Of a stretch of 64,000 nt of DNA, positions 45,627 to 56,450 are shown piece after piece; the first letter of the stretch is position 1, and each line of letters opens with the position of its first letter. The position numbers were made by a program, and so were the translations under genes. The DNA is from Bacillus infantis NRRL B-14911 (GTDB lineage: Bacteria > Bacillota > Bacilli > Bacillales > Cytobacillaceae), in NCBI RefSeq assembly GCF_000473245.1, contig NC_022524.1, positions 1,760,501-1,824,500 of the forward strand, written 5' to 3'. The notes beneath the pieces are model-generated. The model was not told where the DNA came from and did no database searches. It saw only the letters and a list, made by a program, of their open reading frames with translations.

Positions 45627-47651
45627 ATGGAAATGAGCCAATATTTAGAAGTATTTATTGAAGAAAGCAGGGAGCATCTGCAAGCGATTAATGAACATCT
45701 GCTTGAACTTGAAAAGAATCCTGCCGATTTGAAAATAATTAATGAAATATTCAGATCTGCCCATACGTTAAAAGGAATGTCTGCCACAATGGGTTACGAA
45801 GACCTGGCCCGCCTGACCCACCAGATGGAGAATGTTCTTGACGCTATTAGAAATCAAAAGATAGGCGTCACGCCTGAACTCCTGGATACCGTTTTCCTGG
45901 CAGTCGATGATTTGGAAGCCATGGTATTATCCATTTCAGAAGGAGGGGATGGAAAGCGCGATGTCAGTACGGCGGTAAAGCAGCTGGAGCTGATTGAAAA
46001 TGGCCAAACCCCTTTAATGGAATCGCGTCAGGAAGCGGCGGCTGCGGCTGCTGCAGAAGCAGAAGTTCCTGCAGAGCTGAGAAGTGATTATGATGAATTT
46101 GAACGGACTGTGCTCAGCCAGTCAAAGGAACAGGGCTTTGACGTTTTCGAGATATCCATCTCTTTGAGGGAAGATTGCCTCCTGAAGGCTGCGAGAGTAT
46201 TTATGGTGTTCGAAGTATTGGAGAAGTCCGGTGAAATCATTAAGTCCAATCCTCCTGTGGACGTGCTGGAGGAAGAGCAATTTGATTCAGCCTTTACGGT
46301 CACGCTGGTTACAAAGGAACCAAAAGAAGAGATTCAGGCGAAGATCATGAAAGTATCAGAAATTGAAAAGGCAGAAATCATAAACATTGACCTGATGCCT
46401 GCCAGTCCGGCTGAAGAAGAACCGGCGCCTGCACCCGGCATCATCCAGCCTGTGGAAGAACCAAAAGAAGAAAGCAGGAATGGTGCACCGGCCAAACAGG
46501 CAAGCAGCAAAACAATCCGGGTGAATATAGAGCGTCTGGATATATTGATGAATCTGTTTGAAGAGCTTGTCATTGACAGGGGAAGACTTGAGCAGATTTC
46601 GAAAGAGCTCAACAACCAGGAGCTCCACGAAACCGTTGAAAGAATGTCCCGCATCTCAGGAGACCTTCAGAATATTATTCTCAATATGAGGATGGTGCCT
46701 GTTGAAACGGTATTTAACCGCTTCCCTAGGATGGTCCGCCAGCTGGCCAGGGACCTGAATAAGAAAATCAATCTTGAAATTGTAGGTGCAGAAACAGAAC
46801 TGGACAGAACGGTTATAGATGAAATTGGCGATCCTTTAGTACACTTGATCCGCAATGCACTGGATCACGGAGTTGAAACTCCGGAAGTACGGAAGGCGAA
46901 CGGGAAAAATGAAGAAGGGACAGTCGTTCTGAAAGCGTACCACAGCGGCAACCACGTCTTCATCGAACTGATCGATGACGGAGCTGGGATAAACCGTGAC
47001 AAAGTCCTGCAAAAAGCTGTCAAAAACGGCATTATAACGGAGCAGGCAGGCGCTTCATTAACTGACAAACAGGTGTACGAGCTCATTTTTGCATCCGGTT
47101 TTTCCACTGCAGACAAAATCTCGGATGTTTCCGGCAGGGGCGTAGGCCTGGATGTAGTGAAAAGCACCATTGAATCATTAGGCGGAACAGTCACGATTGA
47201 TTCCCAGGAAGGAAAAGGCTCAACCTTCTCCATCCAGCTTCCGCTGACACTTTCCATCATTTCTGTCATGCTGATTGAAGTACAGAAGGAAAAGTATGCG
47301 ATTCCTCTTTCGTCTATTATTGAAACGGCAATCATTAAAAAAGAGGATATCATGAATGCCCACAACCAGAAGGTCATAGATTTCCGCGGCAAGGTCGTTC
47401 CGCTTCTGTTCCTGAAGGATGTGTTCGCTGTTCCTGTGCATTTGGAGGAAGATGGTTATTATTCGGTGGTCATCGTCCGCAAAGGGGACAAGATGGCTGG
47501 ACTGGTAGTCGACTCGTTTATTGGACAGCAGGAGATCGTGCTTAAATCACTCGGAGGCTATCTGAATGATATTTTTGCAATTTCCGGAGCTACGATCCTT
47601 GGGGATGGGCAGGTTGCATTGATTGTTGACTGCAATGCTTTAATAAATTAA
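45627..47651 (+). CDS. cheA: Chemotaxis sensor histidine kinase CheA
   Basis: CheA phosphorylates CheY and CheB. The 674 residues have an HPt domain with the phosphorylated H46 (RSAHTLKGMSATMG). A P2 domain (about 155-255) and an acidic/proline linker follow. The dimerisation domain begins at about 290 (IRVNIERLDILMNLFEELVI), then the kinase with the N box (LIRNALDHGVE), G1 box (IDDGAGI) and G2 box (SGRGVGLDVV), and last a CheW-like domain. A GAGGGGTGA site precedes the start. Confidence 0.98.
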   Translation: MEMSQYLEVFIEESREHLQAINEHLLELEKNPADLKIINEIFRSAHTLKGMSATMGYEDLARLTHQMENVLDAIRNQKIGVTPELLDTVFLAVDDLEAMVLSISEGGDGKRDVSTAVKQLELIENGQTPLMESRQEAAAAAAAEAEVPAELRSDYDEFERTVLSQSKEQGFDVFEISISLREDCLLKAARVFMVFEVLEKSGEIIKSNPPVDVLEEEQFDSAFTVTLVTKEPKEEIQAKIMKVSEIEKAEIINIDLMPASPAEEEPAPAPGIIQPVEEPKEESRNGAPAKQASSKTIRVNIERLDILMNLFEELVIDRGRLEQISKELNNQELHETVERMSRISGDLQNIILNMRMVPVETVFNRFPRMVRQLARDLNKKINLEIVGAETELDRTVIDEIGDPLVHLIRNALDHGVETPEVRKANGKNEEGTVVLKAYHSGNHVFIELIDDGAGINRDKVLQKAVKNGIITEQAGASLTDKQVYELIFASGFSTADKISDVSGRGVGLDVVKSTIESLGGTVTIDSQEGKGSTFSIQLPLTLSIISVMLIEVQKEKYAIPLSSIIETAIIKKEDIMNAHNQKVIDFRGKVVPLLFLKDVFAVPVHLEEDGYYSVVIVRKGDKMAGLVVDSFIGQQEIVLKSLGGYLNDIFAISGATILGDGQVALIVDCNALIN

Positions 47652-47694
47652 TAGACTGGCATGAAAGCTACTGCCAATTCAGGGAGTGTATGAA

Positions 47695-48159
47695 ATGAGT
47701 GAAACAATGACCGCAGATTTAAAACTGATCATTTTCTTATTAAAAGATAAAGAATATGCGATACCGGTCTCTCAAGTAAGATCAATCGAGAAAGTACAGC
47801 ATATTACAAGAGTGCCCGGGGCAGCCTCCTCTGTCAAAGGAGTGATCAATCTGCGCGGCGTGGTTACCCCGATCATTGACCTGAGGACAAGATTCGGTCT
47901 TGAACAGAAAGAGTATAGTGACAGCACAAGGGTCATCATCGCCTCGGCCGATGAGATGGAAGTCGGCCTCGTGGTTGACGGGGCCAATGATGTGATCGAC
48001 GTATCAGAAGATTCTATAGAACCATCGCCGAACGTGATCGGCGCCGAGGAGGCGGAGTTCATAAGCGGTGTCGTCAAAGTGGAAAAACGCCTGCTGATCC
48101 TGATCGACCTTGGAAAGATTCTGGAAGGCGGAGAAATGAAGCTGGCAGGCCATGAGTAA
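47695..48159 (+). CDS. cheW: Chemotaxis coupling protein CheW
   Basis: CheW couples receptors to CheA. ATG 47695 follows AGGGAG, giving 154 residues; the GTG nine bases earlier overlaps the ribosome binding site. The conserved CheW core is VKGVINLRGVVTPIIDLRTR. LVVDGANDVIDVSEDSIEPS is also typical. It overlaps cheC by eight bases. Confidence 0.97.
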   Translation: MSETMTADLKLIIFLLKDKEYAIPVSQVRSIEKVQHITRVPGAASSVKGVINLRGVVTPIIDLRTRFGLEQKEYSDSTRVIIASADEMEVGLVVDGANDVIDVSEDSIEPSPNVIGAEEAEFISGVVKVEKRLLILIDLGKILEGGEMKLAGHE

Positions 48160-48808
48160 GCAGACCGGCAGCTTCCTGCACGGCATTTCATCCCTGCACC
48201 TGGACCTGCTGAAGGAGATCGGCAATATCGGGGCAGGGCATGCAGCAACCGCGCTGTCGACTTTGCTGGATAAAAAGATTGATATGAGAGTCCCGAATGT
48301 TAAGATCGTCTCATTTGATGAAATGATGGAAATGGCCGGGGGCCCGGAAAATGTAGTGGCCAGCGTTTTTCTGAGAATCGAGGGCGATGCCCCCGGAAGC
48401 ATGTTCTTCATCCTTCCGGTGGAGCAGGCCGAATCCTTCATCCGGCAGATGACTGCTGATGACAGATTTCAGCTGGCAGAACCGCCTTTTGATGAAATAG
48501 GGCTGTCAGCTCTGCAGGAAATGGGCAATATTCTGGCAGGCTCCTATTTGTCCTCACTCTCTGATTTTACAAATCTTTCACTCTATCCTTCAGTGCCTGC
48601 ACTCGGAATCGATATGGCAGGAGCGATCATCAGCTTCGGCCTTATAGAGCTTTCCCAGGTGAGCGACAGTGCAATTGTCATCGAGACAACTTTGACTGAA
48701 GTGGCACCGGCTGTCACGCATACATTAAAAGGCCATTTTTTTCTGCTGCCGGACCCCTGCTCCTTTGAAGTGATTTTCAGCTCTTTGGGAGTATTGGGCG
48801 ATGAATGA
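48152..48808 (+). CDS. cheC: CheY-P phosphatase CheC
   Basis: CheC dephosphorylates CheY-P and forms an adaptation complex with CheD. The 218 residues carry both active-site helices with the E-x-x-N pattern: KEIGNIGAGHAATALS near the start and QEMGNILAGSYLSSLS in the second half. It is related to the middle domain of FliY. Its stop overlaps the cheD start. Confidence 0.96.
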   Translation: MSKQTGSFLHGISSLHLDLLKEIGNIGAGHAATALSTLLDKKIDMRVPNVKIVSFDEMMEMAGGPENVVASVFLRIEGDAPGSMFFILPVEQAESFIRQMTADDRFQLAEPPFDEIGLSALQEMGNILAGSYLSSLSDFTNLSLYPSVPALGIDMAGAIISFGLIELSQVSDSAIVIETTLTEVAPAVTHTLKGHFFLLPDPCSFEVIFSSLGVLGDE

Positions 48809-49298
48809 AATTGCCAGCATCATCAAGGTCGGTATAGCAGATTTGAAAATCGCATCTATGCCTGACATACTGCGCACCTCGGGACTTGGCTCCTGCGTAG
48901 GAGCAGCGGTATATGACCAGTCATCAGGCCTCGCGGGAATGGCACATATCATGCTTCCTGATTCTTCCCTTGCGCGAGCCGGTTCAATCAATAAGCTGAA
49001 GTACGCCGATACAGCGATCGAAGAACTCGTAAGGCAGATGGTCCGGCACGGGGCAAGTCCGGGATTTCTCAGGGCCAAGATTGCCGGAGGGGCGCAGATG
49101 TTCCAATTTTCTTCAGGAAGCGACCTTATGAGAATCGGGCCGAGAAATGTGGAAGCAGTCAAAATAGCCCTGCAAGTGCATAATATCAGGCTGATTGCAG
49201 AGGATGTCGGAGGAAACAGCGGAAGGACAATAGAATTCAACACGAAGACGTCCATGCTGCAGATCAAAACGGTCAACAAAGGGGTCACTGAGCTGTAG
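48801..49298 (+). CDS. cheD: Chemoreceptor glutamine deamidase CheD
   Basis: CheD deamidates receptor glutamines and stimulates CheC. The 165 residues contain the catalytic cysteine in SGLGSCVGAAVYD and the histidine in LAGMAHIMLPDS. IAGGAQMFQF is a further family box. It is the last gene before a strong terminator, which separates it from sigD. Confidence 0.96.
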   Translation: MNEIASIIKVGIADLKIASMPDILRTSGLGSCVGAAVYDQSSGLAGMAHIMLPDSSLARAGSINKLKYADTAIEELVRQMVRHGASPGFLRAKIAGGAQMFQFSSGSDLMRIGPRNVEAVKIALQVHNIRLIAEDVGGNSGRTIEFNTKTSMLQIKTVNKGVTEL

Positions 49299-49363
49299 GG
49301 CAGCCCTGCTCGAACATGAAAACAATTCTAATAGCTTCATCCCCGGGCACAATCCATCTCCAG

Positions 49364-49399
49364 AAAAAAGTCAGCCATTTGAATGGGGCTGATTTTTTT
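49364..49399 (+). terminator. Intrinsic terminator between cheD and sigD
   Basis: AAAAAAGTCAGCC (49364-49376) pairs with GGCTGATTTTTT (49387-49398) through one G-U pair, and the right arm is itself a T7 tract. The A and T tracts on both sides make it potentially bidirectional. It lies 65 bases after the cheD stop and about 160 bases before the sigD start. Confidence 0.8.
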
Positions 49400-49487
49400 C
49401 CGCTTTTGGCCCAGTGAAAAAGCGGGATGAGCTGACTGAGGATATATAGGAAATGTTTCCTGAATCTGAGAATTTCAACTGCTGCAA

Positions 49488-49516
49488 TATTAATAGGAAA
49501 GCAATTTTGATATAAT
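49488..49516 (+). promoter_or_regulatory. Candidate sigD promoter with extended -10
   Basis: A perfect extended -10, TGATATAAT (49508-49516), lies 46 bases before the sigD ATG. A weak -35 (TATTAA, 49488-49493) is at 17-base spacing. Placed between the terminator after cheD and sigD, it could give sigD its own sigma-A transcription. Confidence 0.55.
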
Positions 49517-49562
49517 TTACAAATACTACACCGGGCTTGCGCTTAAGGAGGTATACGTACGA

Positions 49563-50324
49563 ATGCATGGACAATCATCTGATGAACAAGCATATTGGGC
49601 ATTATGGCAGCAAAGCCGTGATGCTGAGGCCGGCAATTCCCTTGTAAAAAGATATATGCCTCTAGTGAGCTATCATGTTCAGAGAATCTCTGCCGGCCTC
49701 CCGAAAAATGTTTCCAGGGATGAGCTGAGGAGCCTCGGCTTGATGGGGTTGTATGATGCGCTTGAAAAGTTCGATCCCACAAGGGACCTGAAGTTTGATA
49801 CGTACGCTTCCTTCCGGATCAGAGGATCGATTATAGATGGCCTGAGAAAAGAGGACTGGCTTCCAAGGAGCACAAGGGAAAAAGCAAAAAAGATCGAAGC
49901 TGCAGCGGAAAGGCTGGAGCAGCATCTAATGAGAAAGGCGACGGCGGCTGAAATCGGGAAAGAAGTGGACCTGCACGAAGATGAAGTGCAGACGGTCATG
50001 AGCGAGCATTTTTTCGCAAATGTCCTTTCAATGGATGAACAGCCTCAGGATCAGGATGAGAAGGATGGAGCAACCTATATCCTTAAAGACCATCGCGCAG
50101 TGGTCCCGGAGGAGAAGGTGGCAAAAGATGAACTCCTGTCAGAGATGGCCGATGCGGTTTCCTGCCTGAATGAAAAAGAACAATTGGTCATCAGCCTTTT
50201 CTATAAAGAAGAGCTGACACTGACAGAGATTGGCCAGGTGATGGGGCTTTCCACTTCAAGGATATCCCAGATCCATACGAAAGCCATATTCAGCTTGAGG
50301 CATACACTTCAAAAGATCATGTAA
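49563..50324 (+). CDS. sigD: RNA polymerase sigma-D (sigma-28) factor for flagellar genes
   Basis: SigD (FliA-type) transcribes late flagellar, chemoreceptor and autolysin genes. The 253 residues show region 2 (SLGLMGLYDALEKFDPTRDL and TYASFRIRGSIIDGLRKEDW) and region 4 (LTLTEIGQVMGLSTSRISQI). The start ATG follows AAGGAGG at a rather long 11-base spacing; no other in-frame start codon lies between. In B. subtilis its distal place in the fla/che operon limits its expression and drives cell-fate switching. Confidence 0.97.
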   Translation: MHGQSSDEQAYWALWQQSRDAEAGNSLVKRYMPLVSYHVQRISAGLPKNVSRDELRSLGLMGLYDALEKFDPTRDLKFDTYASFRIRGSIIDGLRKEDWLPRSTREKAKKIEAAAERLEQHLMRKATAAEIGKEVDLHEDEVQTVMSEHFFANVLSMDEQPQDQDEKDGATYILKDHRAVVPEEKVAKDELLSEMADAVSCLNEKEQLVISLFYKEELTLTEIGQVMGLSTSRISQIHTKAIFSLRHTLQKIM

Positions 50325-50392
50325 ATGGCTTGGCCCGAGGGTATCATGCACTGCTGATAACAGCAGGAGCGATCTGAAGGGAAGTGTCCGAT

Positions 50393-50698
50393 ATGAGTTT
50401 GAAGCTGATTGAAATGCAGGTTGCCCTTCCAAGGATGCAGGATGCATCCAAGATCCAGGAGCAGCTGCAGCAGAGAGGACAAATGATGAACGACCAGGCG
50501 GCAAGGGCTGTGCAGAAGCAGGAGGAGAAGGACAGGAAGTCGGTCGTGAAGAAGCATTCCCGGCTTCAGGCCGGCTGGCAGAAGGAACGGAGCCCAAACA
50601 GCGGCGGATCGCTGCCTGAAAAGGAAAAGGAAGAAAAGGATGAAATCGTAAAAGAGGTTCATCCCTACAAAGGAACATCAATTGATTTTAGAAGATAG
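50393..50698 (+). CDS. Small charged protein of unknown function
   Basis: I do not recognise a named family. The 101-residue product begins MSLKLIEMQVALPRMQDASK from ATG 50393, eight bases after AAGGGAAG; a GTG at 50384 overlaps that site. It is mostly helical and highly charged (K, E, Q, R) and ends HPYKGTSIDFRR. It has no membrane segment. It lies between sigD and swrB, with nine bases to swrB, so it is probably co-transcribed and may have a motility-related role (inference from position only). Confidence 0.75.
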   Translation: MSLKLIEMQVALPRMQDASKIQEQLQQRGQMMNDQAARAVQKQEEKDRKSVVKKHSRLQAGWQKERSPNSGGSLPEKEKEEKDEIVKEVHPYKGTSIDFRR

Positions 50699-50707
50699 AG
50701 GGATTCA

Positions 50708-51322
50708 ATGACTATTTTTCTGCTGGCAGTCAGTTTGATTATCAATCTGATTCTCATTTTTGCAGTAGCACTATTGTATATGCGCCAAAATCGCCTTTTT
50801 GAAATGGAGAAAAGGCAGGGGCAGTCATTCAGGGAAGTGGAAGATGCAATAGCCGCTTTCATAGTAGAAATAAAAGAAGATAACGACAAGCTGCTGAGGA
50901 ACATTCAAAAAAGCTCACAGCCTGCAGGGGATGTTCATTCTGAAACTAATGGGACTGCGGCTGCCCAAGCTGCAGATGCCGGTGCGGGCAGAGTGAAAGA
51001 TCCTCCCGCACCCAATCTGAGAAAAGGTTCCTCGATGCAGAAGAAGGCTGCCCAGGCGTACAGCCAAAAGAAGGAGCCGATGCCGGAGGATTATATGCTT
51101 TTCCCCGAGGATATTGTCGAGCTCGGAGAAGCCTCCCAGAGCGGGGCTGAACCTTCCCCGGCAGAACCTGAAGAAAGCGGACAGGCAGGCGGATCCATCC
51201 TGGAACAGGCCCAAACCCTTCACGATCAGGGGTTTGCCGAAGAGGAGATAGCCAGGAAACTTGGCAGGGGGAAAACTGAAATATCATTATTATTGAAATT
51301 TCGTCAAAATCGGCAGGAATAA
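50708..51322 (+). CDS. swrB: SwrB-like (YlxL) swarming motility protein
   Basis: The protein has 204 residues. One N-terminal membrane helix (about 2-24, IFLLAVSLIINLILIFAVAL) is followed by a coiled coil, a long low-complexity A/P/E/S-rich linker and a C-terminal helix-turn-helix-like segment (FAEEEIARKLGRGKTEISLL). This layout matches SwrB, which in B. subtilis activates FliM/FliG basal-body assembly and the export switch. It is longer than B. subtilis SwrB (about 167 residues) because of the linker. Confidence 0.87.
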   Translation: MTIFLLAVSLIINLILIFAVALLYMRQNRLFEMEKRQGQSFREVEDAIAAFIVEIKEDNDKLLRNIQKSSQPAGDVHSETNGTAAAQAADAGAGRVKDPPAPNLRKGSSMQKKAAQAYSQKKEPMPEDYMLFPEDIVELGEASQSGAEPSPAEPEESGQAGGSILEQAQTLHDQGFAEEEIARKLGRGKTEISLLLKFRQNRQE

Positions 51323-51351
51323 CTTGATTGTAAAAGTCACTTGTGCTATAT
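51323..51351 (+). promoter_or_regulatory. Sigma-A promoter for rpsB
   Basis: TTGATT (51323-51328) and TATATT (51346-51351) are separated by exactly 17 bases, starting immediately after the swrB stop. Transcription would start near 51358, giving a leader of about 110 nt. The leader contains short inverted repeats such as CTGT-TTTGT-ACAG followed by T5 (about 51398-51415). S2 leaders are autoregulatory in many bacteria; that is inference here. Confidence 0.7.
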
Positions 51352-51418
51352 TTACTCATGGTGTTAATACACACGCCTATGGATTCAGGCAATTGGTGCT
51401 GTTTTGTACAGTTTTTGA

Positions 51419-52168
<750 letters not shown>

Positions 52169-52175
52169 TGTCTGT

Positions 52176-52214
52176 AAAGGTGATAATAGGGAGCACCCTT
52201 TATCACCTTTTTTT
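52176..52214 (+). terminator. Intrinsic terminator between rpsB and tsf
   Basis: AAAGGTGATAA-T-AGGG pairs with CCCTTTATCACCTTT around the loop AGCA with one bulged base, followed by a T run to 52214. It probably lets only part of the rpsB transcripts extend into tsf. Confidence 0.85.
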
Positions 52215-52257
52215 AAAGAAAATATGAAAATTACATATATTTAAGGAGGATTTCACT

Positions 52258-53139
52258 ATGGCAATTACTGCTCAACTCGTTAAAGAATTGCGTGAAAAGA
52301 CTGGCGCTGGAATGATGGACTGCAAAAAGGCGCTTCAGGAAACAGATGGTGATATGGAAAAAGCAATCGATTTCCTTCGCGAAAAAGGTATCGCTAAAGC
52401 TGCTAAAAAATCTGACCGCATCGCGGCAGAAGGGACAACTTACATCCTTGCACAAGGCAATGAAGCTGTCATCCTTGAAGTGAACTCTGAAACAGATTTC
52501 GTTGCAAAAAACGAAGGCTTCCAGGTTCTTGTAAAAGAATTGGCAGAGCACCTGCTTAAAAACAAGCCTGCTTCTGCTGAAGAAGCTGCTTCACAAACAA
52601 TGGAAAACGGTGCGACTGTAGAAGCGCACATCAATGCTGCAATCGCTAAGATCGGAGAAAAGCTTTCCCTTCGCCGTTTTGAAGTGAAAAGCAAGACTGA
52701 CAGCGACGCATTCGGTGCTTACCTGCACATGGGCGGACGCATTGGCGTTCTGACTGTTCTTGAAGGTTCAACTGATGAGCAGGCTGCTAAAGACGTAGCT
52801 ATGCACATTGCTGCATTGAACCCTAAATATGTGTCACGCGATGAAGTTTCTGCTGAAGAAGTAGAGCGCGAGCGCCAGGTTCTGACTCAGCAGGCTTTAA
52901 ACGAAGGCAAGCCTGAAAACATTGTTGCAAAAATGGTAGAAGGCCGTTTGAGCAAATATTTTGAAGACGTTTGTGTCCTTGACCAGGCATTCGTTAAGAA
53001 TCCTGACCAAAAGGTTCGCGACTTCGTAAAATCAACTGGCGGAACTCTTAGCGAATTCGTTCGCTACGAAGTAGGAGAAGGCATTGAAAAGCGCGAAGAC
53101 AACTTTGCGGAAGAAGTTATGAACCAGGTGAAAAAATAA
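52258..53139 (+). CDS. tsf: Elongation factor Ts
   Basis: EF-Ts is the nucleotide exchange factor for EF-Tu. The 293 residues start [20 protein letters not shown] with the first signature ([12 protein letters not shown]) and the second ([14 protein letters not shown]). The start follows AAGGAGG. Codon use is highly biased, as for rpsB. A terminator follows. Confidence 0.98.
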   Translation: MAITAQLVKELREKTGAGMMDCKKALQETDGDMEKAIDFLREKGIAKAAKKSDRIAAEGTTYILAQGNEAVILEVNSETDFVAKNEGFQVLVKELAEHLLKNKPASAEEAASQTMENGATVEAHINAAIAKIGEKLSLRRFEVKSKTDSDAFGAYLHMGGRIGVLTVLEGSTDEQAAKDVAMHIAALNPKYVSRDEVSAEEVERERQVLTQQALNEGKPENIVAKMVEGRLSKYFEDVCVLDQAFVKNPDQKVRDFVKSTGGTLSEFVRYEVGEGIEKREDNFAEEVMNQVKK

Positions 53140-53156
53140 TAGATAAAAGCCGTTGA

Positions 53157-53968
<812 letters not shown>

Positions 53969-53969
<1 letters not shown>

Positions 53970-54526
53970 TGCCAAAACAAGTTATTTCAAACTCGAAGGA
54001 ACGTATGACAAAAGCAATCCAGGCGTATTCACGGGAGCTTGCAAGCATCCGCGCAGGCCGGGCAAGCGCTTCGCTGCTTGACAGGATCACTGTGGATTAT
54101 TATGGGGCGCCTACACCGGTCAACCAGCTTGCTGGAATTTCCGTGCCTGAGGCCCGCCTTCTCGTCATCCAGCCTTATGATAAGAGCATTCTTGGAGAAA
54201 TCGAAAAGGCGATCATTAAATCTGACCTTGGCCTGAATCCTACGAATGACGGGAATCTGCTTCGCCTTGCCATCCCTGCCCTGACTGAGGAACGCAGGAA
54301 AGAGCTTGTGAAGGTAGTCAAAAAAGAATCAGAAGATGCAAAGGTCGCAATCCGCAACATCCGCCGCGATGCCAACGATGATCTGAAGAAGCTGGAGAAA
54401 AACGGCGAGATTACTGAAGATGACCTTCGCGGCTACTCAGATGACATCCAGAAGATGACAGATGAGCATATCACAAAGGTCGACAGCATCACAAAAGACA
54501 AAGAAAAAGAAATTCTTGAGGTTTAA
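53969..54526 (+). CDS. frr: Ribosome recycling factor
   Basis: RRF splits post-termination ribosomes with EF-G. The 185 residues include [20 protein letters not shown] and the C-terminal [20 protein letters not shown]. The three-helix bundle and hinge are of standard length. It is coupled to pyrH by the overlapping start and followed by a terminator. Confidence 0.98.
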
Positions 54527-54562
54527 TTCTTTTTCCGGTGTTATATCAGCTAAATATACAAG

Positions 54563-54591
54563 AACCCTCTATGTATATAGGGGGTTTTTTT
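54563..54591 (+). terminator. Intrinsic terminator after frr
   Basis: AACCCTCTAT and ATAGGGGGTT form a stem with one T-G pair and a small loop, followed by T7. It overlaps a spurious short reading frame that was not annotated. Confidence 0.82.
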
Positions 54592-54708
54592 GCTCATATG
54601 GCGATATGGAGCATAATTATGGCACCCTGCCATAATGTGCTGCTTCTTGTATTCTTATTTTTATTATGTTTACATATTCTTTTTTATAGAGATATCTTCA
54701 TTTATTTT

Positions 54709-54717
54709 TGGTATGAT
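54709..54717 (+). promoter_or_regulatory. Candidate extended -10 promoter for uppS
   Basis: TGGTATGAT fits an extended -10 (TGn-TATGAT) and lies in the AT-rich 220-base gap after the frr terminator, about 97 bases before uppS. No convincing -35 is present. Confidence 0.4.
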
Positions 54718-54813
54718 AAGAACGTGCGGATTTTGGGAACAGGCAAATCGTACATTTTGGGGAAAGATCTTTTTTCGGAGGATAAGAGAAACGCATTTTG
54801 AAGGAGCCGTCTT

Positions 54814-55590
54814 ATGTTAAATAAAATTAAAAAATGGAAGAACCAAGCACCTTCTTCCGATCTCCGAGAGCGCATAATAAAAATAAGGGAACAAAAAGTA
54901 CCTTCTCATGTAGCGATAATAATGGATGGGAATGGCCGCTGGGCCAAAAAGCGGGCCCTGCCGAGAATAGCAGGGCACCATGAAGGGATGAAGGTGGTCA
55001 GGAGGACGACTAAGCTTGCCAACGAGCTCGGAATCAAGACTCTGACCCTTTACGCTTTTTCGACTGAGAACTGGAAACGGCCGAAGCTTGAAGTCGATTA
55101 TCTCATGAAGCTTCCGGAAGAATTCCTGGGAACTTTCCTTCCAGAGCTGGTTGAGGAAAATGTCCGTGTCCAGATGATAGGCTATAAAGATAAGCTTCCG
55201 GGCCATACACTCAGAGCGATTGAAAAGGCAATGGAAGAAACAAAGGACAATGATGGCCTCATTCTGAACTTTGCTCTCAATTACGGCAGCCGGGCAGAAA
55301 TACTCGAAGCCGTCAAACGGGTCTTAAATGATTGCCAAAGTGGCATAATGGAAGAAAGCGAACTGAATGAAGAAGTTTTTTCAGCCTACTTAATGACTGA
55401 AGGGCTGGAAGATCCCGATCTTCTGATCCGGACAAGCGGAGAAATCCGCCTGAGCAATTTCATGCTGTGGCAGCTGGCTTATACGGAGTTCTGGTTCACA
55501 GATGTATTATGGCCGGACTTCACTGAGGGAGAATTGCTCGAGGCCATTGAGGTGTTCCAAAACCGTCAGAGGCGGTTCGGAGGAGTATAA
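54814..55590 (+). CDS. uppS: Undecaprenyl diphosphate synthase (isoprenyl transferase)
   Basis: UppS makes the C55 lipid carrier for peptidoglycan and wall polymers from FPP and IPP. The 258 residues contain the active-site IIMDGNGRWAKKR (D38) and GHHEGMKVVRR. The C-terminal DLLIRTSGEIRLSNFMLWQL completes the family signature. The ATG follows AAGGAGC. It starts the uppS-cdsA-dxr-rseP-proS group. Confidence 0.97.
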   Translation: MLNKIKKWKNQAPSSDLRERIIKIREQKVPSHVAIIMDGNGRWAKKRALPRIAGHHEGMKVVRRTTKLANELGIKTLTLYAFSTENWKRPKLEVDYLMKLPEEFLGTFLPELVEENVRVQMIGYKDKLPGHTLRAIEKAMEETKDNDGLILNFALNYGSRAEILEAVKRVLNDCQSGIMEESELNEEVFSAYLMTEGLEDPDLLIRTSGEIRLSNFMLWQLAYTEFWFTDVLWPDFTEGELLEAIEVFQNRQRRFGGV

Positions 55591-55609
55591 TAAAGGTGTT
55601 GAAAACTAG

Positions 55610-56407
55610 ATGAAGCAAAGAATCATAACAGCGATCATATTTGGAGCTATACTAATCCCTGTTGTCATATACGGAGGGACACCGGTTGTGCTGCTTGCCT
55701 ATGTGCTTGCCGCCGCGGCTTTATTTGAAGTATTGAAAATGCGCAGGCTTAAGATGTTATCAGTGCCCGGCATTATTACACTTGCTCTATTATGGGGGCT
55801 GATGCTTCCTGATGGTGCACAGGAATGGCCGGCATTGCAGTTTGCTGCCGGATCAAAGACAGAAATCGGGATGCTTGCTGTCCTGCTTTTGCTGACCTAT
55901 ACCGTGGCATCAAAGAACAGATTTACTTTTGATGATGCAGCCTTTTCAATTCTTGCATCCATATATGTGGGGATTGGCTTTTACTATTTTATTGAAACAC
56001 GTGAAGCAGGCATTTTATTTATCTTTTTCTCTTTATTCATTGTATGGGCAACAGATTCCGGTGCCTATTTTATCGGGAAAGCCATGGGGAAAAACAAGCT
56101 GTGGCCTGAAATCAGTCCGAATAAAACGGTGGAAGGCTTTATAGGCGGGGTCGTATGTGCGGTCGCCGTTGCAGTTCTGTTCGTCCTGCTGACTGATATA
56201 GACGCGACACTGATGCAGCTTACTTTCATCACGATTGTTCTGTCTATCTTCGGCCAAATAGGAGATCTGGCAGAATCGGCGCTTAAAAGGCATTATGAAG
56301 TGAAAGATTCCGGGACAATCCTTCCCGGGCACGGCGGCATCCTGGACAGGTTTGACAGCCTTTTATTCGTATGGCCGCTTCTGCATTTCTTCCAGCTGCT
56401 TAACTAG
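55610..56407 (+). CDS. cdsA: Phosphatidate cytidylyltransferase
   Basis: CdsA makes CDP-diacylglycerol for phospholipid synthesis. This 265-residue membrane protein has about seven or eight hydrophobic helices. The C-terminal CDS signature spans DLAESALKRHYEVKDSGTIL and continues to PGHGGILDRFDSLL. AAAGGTG lies about 11 bases before the ATG. It follows uppS by 19 bases. Confidence 0.97.
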   Translation: MKQRIITAIIFGAILIPVVIYGGTPVVLLAYVLAAAALFEVLKMRRLKMLSVPGIITLALLWGLMLPDGAQEWPALQFAAGSKTEIGMLAVLLLLTYTVASKNRFTFDDAAFSILASIYVGIGFYYFIETREAGILFIFFSLFIVWATDSGAYFIGKAMGKNKLWPEISPNKTVEGFIGGVVCAVAVAVLFVLLTDIDATLMQLTFITIVLSIFGQIGDLAESALKRHYEVKDSGTILPGHGGILDRFDSLLFVWPLLHFFQLLN

Positions 56408-56450
56408 CCGGGAGAGTCTAGCTTGTTGAAACAATAGGAGTTGAACAATA

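Noticed and set aside
54538-54801. 87-codon hydrophobic frame between frr and uppS
   Set aside because: It runs over the frr terminator, has no ribosome binding site, and its hydrophobicity comes from AT-rich sequence.
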